Of a stretch of 64,000 bases of DNA, positions 62,086 through 64,000 are shown in pieces. The notes beneath the pieces are model-generated. The model did no database searches and was not told where the DNA came from. It was given only the letters and a program-made list of their open reading frames with translations. Source of the stretch: Sphingomonas prati. GTDB lineage: Bacteria; Pseudomonadota; Alphaproteobacteria; Sphingomonadales; Sphingomonadaceae. Position 1 is the first letter of the stretch, and every line of letters starts with the position of its first letter. The stretch spans positions 1,364,001-1,428,000 of the forward strand of contig NZ_BMJP01000001.1 of NCBI RefSeq assembly GCF_014643515.1, written 5' to 3'. A program made the position numbers and the translations under genes.

Positions 62086-63324
62086 TTAGGCCAGCTCGAC
62101 CGGCGTCACCTCATATCCCGCCATATGCAGCGCCGTCATCAGCCGTTCCAGATGCGCCCGGTCGCGCGTCTCGCACTCGATGTCGGTGATCAGCCCCTTG
62201 GCCGGCAGGGTCGTGAACACGCGCTGGTGATACACTTCGATGATGTTGACCTGCTGTTCATCGAACACGCGCGCTAGGTTGAACAGCTGCCCCGGCCGGT
62301 CCTTCAACCGGATCCGCAGCCGCGCCAGCCGCCCCGACCGCGCCAGATCGCGCAGCAGCACGTTCGCCAGCAACCGCGTATCGATATTGCCGCCGCACAG
62401 CACGATGCCCACCGTCCGCCCGCGGAACCGCTCCGGATAGGCGAGCAGCGCCGCCAGCCCGGCGGCCCCTGCGCCCTCGACGACGGTCTTCTCGATCTGC
62501 AACAGCAACGACACCGCGCGTTCCAGATCGCGTTCGGCCACCAGCACGATATCGTCGACCAGTTCCGCGATGATCCGCGCGGTGATCCCGCCGGGCTCCT
62601 TCACCGCGATCCCCTCTGCCAGCGTATCGCCGCCGCATTCCAGGTTCTTGCCGTTGATCCGGTTGTACATCGACGGATACAGTTCCGCCTCCACACCCAC
62701 GACCTCGATCGCGCGGTCCTGCGCCTTGGCGACCGTTGCGATCCCGGAAATCAGCCCGCCGCCGCCGATCGGCACCGCGAACATGTCGATCTGCGGCACG
62801 TCCTCCAGCATCTCGATCGCGGTCGTGCCCTGCCCGGCGATGATCTTCGCATCGTCGAACGGGTGGACGATCGTCTGACCCTCGGTCGCCGCCACCGCGC
62901 GCGCATGGGCCAGCGACTCGTCGACATTCTCGCCGAACAGAATGATCCGCGCCTCGTGGCTCTCGGTCTGTTGCACCTTCACGATCGGCGTCGTGGTCGG
63001 CATCACGATCGTCGCCGGAATGCCCAGCCGCCGCGCATGATAGGCCAGGCCCTGCGCGTGGTTGCCGGCCGACGCCGCGATCACGCCGCAGCGCCGCTGC
63101 GCATCGGTCATCTGCAACAACGTGTTGAGCGCGCCACGCTCCTTGTACGCCGCCGTGAACTGCAGATTCTCGAACTTCAGATACACCGTCGCCCCGGTCA
63201 TCTCGGACAGCGTCCGGCTGAGCAGCGTCGGCGTCCGCACGATCGCATCCCTGATGCGGGCATGGGCGGCGCGGATATCGTCGATCGAGACCGGCAGGTC
63301 GGCGGATGTGGGGACGGTAGTCAT
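62086..63324 (-). CDS. ilvA: threonine ammonia-lyase with C-terminal ACT domain
   Basis: A 412-residue PLP enzyme that deaminates threonine to 2-oxobutyrate, the first step of isoleucine synthesis. The PLP lysine is in AAYKERGALN, the phosphate-binding loop in GGGGLISGIA, and the C-terminal ACT-like domain starts near KDRPGQLFNLARVF. It has one ACT domain, so it is of the shorter, TdcB-like or bifunctional class rather than the E. coli IlvA type with two. The start at MTTVPTSAD is preferred; the open frame continues to the window end but is noise. Confidence 0.93.
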   Translation of the reverse strand: MTTVPTSADLPVSIDDIRAAHARIRDAIVRTPTLLSRTLSEMTGATVYLKFENLQFTAAYKERGALNTLLQMTDAQRRCGVIAASAGNHAQGLAYHARRLGIPATIVMPTTTPIVKVQQTESHEARIILFGENVDESLAHARAVAATEGQTIVHPFDDAKIIAGQGTTAIEMLEDVPQIDMFAVPIGGGGLISGIATVAKAQDRAIEVVGVEAELYPSMYNRINGKNLECGGDTLAEGIAVKEPGGITARIIAELVDDIVLVAERDLERAVSLLLQIEKTVVEGAGAAGLAALLAYPERFRGRTVGIVLCGGNIDTRLLANVLLRDLARSGRLARLRIRLKDRPGQLFNLARVFDEQQVNIIEVYHQRVFTTLPAKGLITDIECETRDRAHLERLMTALHMAGYEVTPVELA

Positions 63325-63459
63325 GCCGGCTCCGTATCGGACTGGGCGGAGATAGAGAACCCCAAGCGGTATACGAAACACGCGAGACGCATTCGCAACC
63401 GAAAGCCGACCTCCATCGCGCCTCTCGCAAACCCCGCGCCCGCACTCTAAGACCACAGG

Positions 63460-64000
63460 ATGCACGCTACCCGCACCGCCCTCCTCGCCGCCGCCGCAAT
63501 CCTTCTGGCCACCGCCCCGGCGCATGCGCGGCGCAAACCCGTCGTGCTGCCAGCCCCGCCCAATGAGGGCGGCCTGATCGACAACGTCAACGGCTACACG
63601 CTTGATCAGAATGGCCGCGTGATCCGCTTCACCGGCATGCTGATCGACAAGGCCGGCCGTGTGTCGAAGCTCTACCAGTCCGGCGACACCCGCGAAAAAT
63701 GGCTTGATTTCAAGCTCGATGCCAAGGGCCGCACCCTCCTCCCCGGCCTGATCGACGCGCACGGCCACGTCATGGAACTCGGCTTCCGCGCGACCGAACT
63801 CGATCTCGCCAACACCAGCTCGCTCGCCGATGCGCAGGGCAAGCTCCGCGACTATGCCCGCGACCACACCACCCCGACCTGGATCCGCGGCGGCGGCTGG
63901 AACCAGGAACGCTGGGGCCTCGGCCGCTTCCCGACCGCGAGTGACATCGACGGCGTTGTCCGCGACCGCCCCGTGGCGCTCGCCCGCGTCGACGGCCACG
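63460..64000 (+). CDS. exported amidohydrolase, N-terminal part (cut by window edge)
   Basis: The first 180 codons of a metal-dependent amidohydrolase of the YtcJ-like group (PF07969). A signal peptide (MHATRTALLAAAAILLATAPAHA) leads into a beta-sandwich segment and the metal-site motif LPGLIDAHGHVMELG near residue 95, then WIRGGGWNQERWG, typical of this group. The frame runs past the window end. It is probably an exported imidazolonepropionase- or formamidase-like enzyme; the substrate is unknown. It is divergent from ilvA. Confidence 0.85.
   Translation, partial: MHATRTALLAAAAILLATAPAHARRKPVVLPAPPNEGGLIDNVNGYTLDQNGRVIRFTGMLIDKAGRVSKLYQSGDTREKWLDFKLDAKGRTLLPGLIDAHGHVMELGFRATELDLANTSSLADAQGKLRDYARDHTTPTWIRGGGWNQERWGLGRFPTASDIDGVVRDRPVALARVDGH

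Noticed and set aside
63325-63999. Extension of ilvA to the window end
   Set aside because: The extra residues are an antisense reading of the amidohydrolase gene, and the enzyme is complete from 63324.
1-64000. CRISPR arrays, tRNA, rRNA, prophage or insertion sequences
   Set aside because: I looked for regular direct repeats with spacers, tRNA-like cloverleaf stretches and transposase or integrase motifs on both strands and saw none. A tRNAscan or Infernal run would be more reliable.

Overview
The window is GC-rich, gene-dense chromosomal DNA from an alphaproteobacterium, most likely a sphingomonad (Sphingomonas or a close relative). Reasons: the very large TonB-dependent receptor (TBDR) sits beside tryptophan-halogenase-like genes and a cupin-like gene, as in sphingomonads, Caulobacter and Xanthomonas. 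The xylose dehydrogenase closely resembles Caulobacter XylB. DUF6356 and DUF2171 proteins are present, and so are short intergenic palindromic repeats of a type familiar from this group. I see no phage, insertion sequence, CRISPR array, rRNA or tRNA. The species call is inference.

Layout. 1-1783: end of a homogentisate (tyrosine/phenylalanine) catabolic operon, hmgA-maiA-Rieske protein, with ATGA overlaps. 1780-4456: AI-2E-type permease, L,D-transpeptidase lipoprotein, Lrp/AsnC regulator and a DUF6356 protein. 4517-43435: a roughly 39-kb xylan/xylose utilisation locus. It holds GH3, GH67 alpha-glucuronidase, GH10 xylanase lipoprotein, GH43, TBDR, four coupled tryptophan-halogenase-family genes (one degenerate), GH9, a JmjC/cupin-like oxygenase, an SGNH-esterase/NodB-deacetylase fusion, 2-keto-3-deoxyxylonate dehydratase (XylX type), D-xylose dehydrogenase, an MFS sugar porter, xylonate dehydratase, a LacI-family repressor, a second GH43, xylulokinase, xylose isomerase, a second GH3, a Tat-exported SMP-30 lactonase and a Tat-exported Gfo/Idh/MocA oxidoreductase. 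43537-48787: a CPA2 antiporter, a host-attachment-family protein, and the tonB-exbB-exbD-exbD energising operon. 49030-64000: mostly housekeeping, namely folB and a FolM-like reductase, a GNAT protein, DUF1285, a Nudix CoA pyrophosphatase, a CCA-adding enzyme, a GGDEF/EAL protein, parC, a polytopic membrane protein read in frame into DUF2171, purC, bpt, ilvA and the start of an amidohydrolase.

How it fits together. Exported enzymes could deacetylate and cut glucuronoarabinoxylan. The TBDR, powered by TonB/ExbB/ExbD, would import oligosaccharides, and GH67, GH43 and GH3 would finish them to xylose. Xylose could then enter by the XylE-like porter and be used by an oxidative route (dehydrogenase, XylD, XylX) and by the isomerase/xylulokinase route, both encoded here. 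Nine 14-bp sites resembling TGNTANC-GNTANCA lie in front of most transcription units of the locus and probably bind the LacI-family protein at 32801-33889. The role of the halogenase cluster and the cupin protein is unknown and is the most interesting open question.
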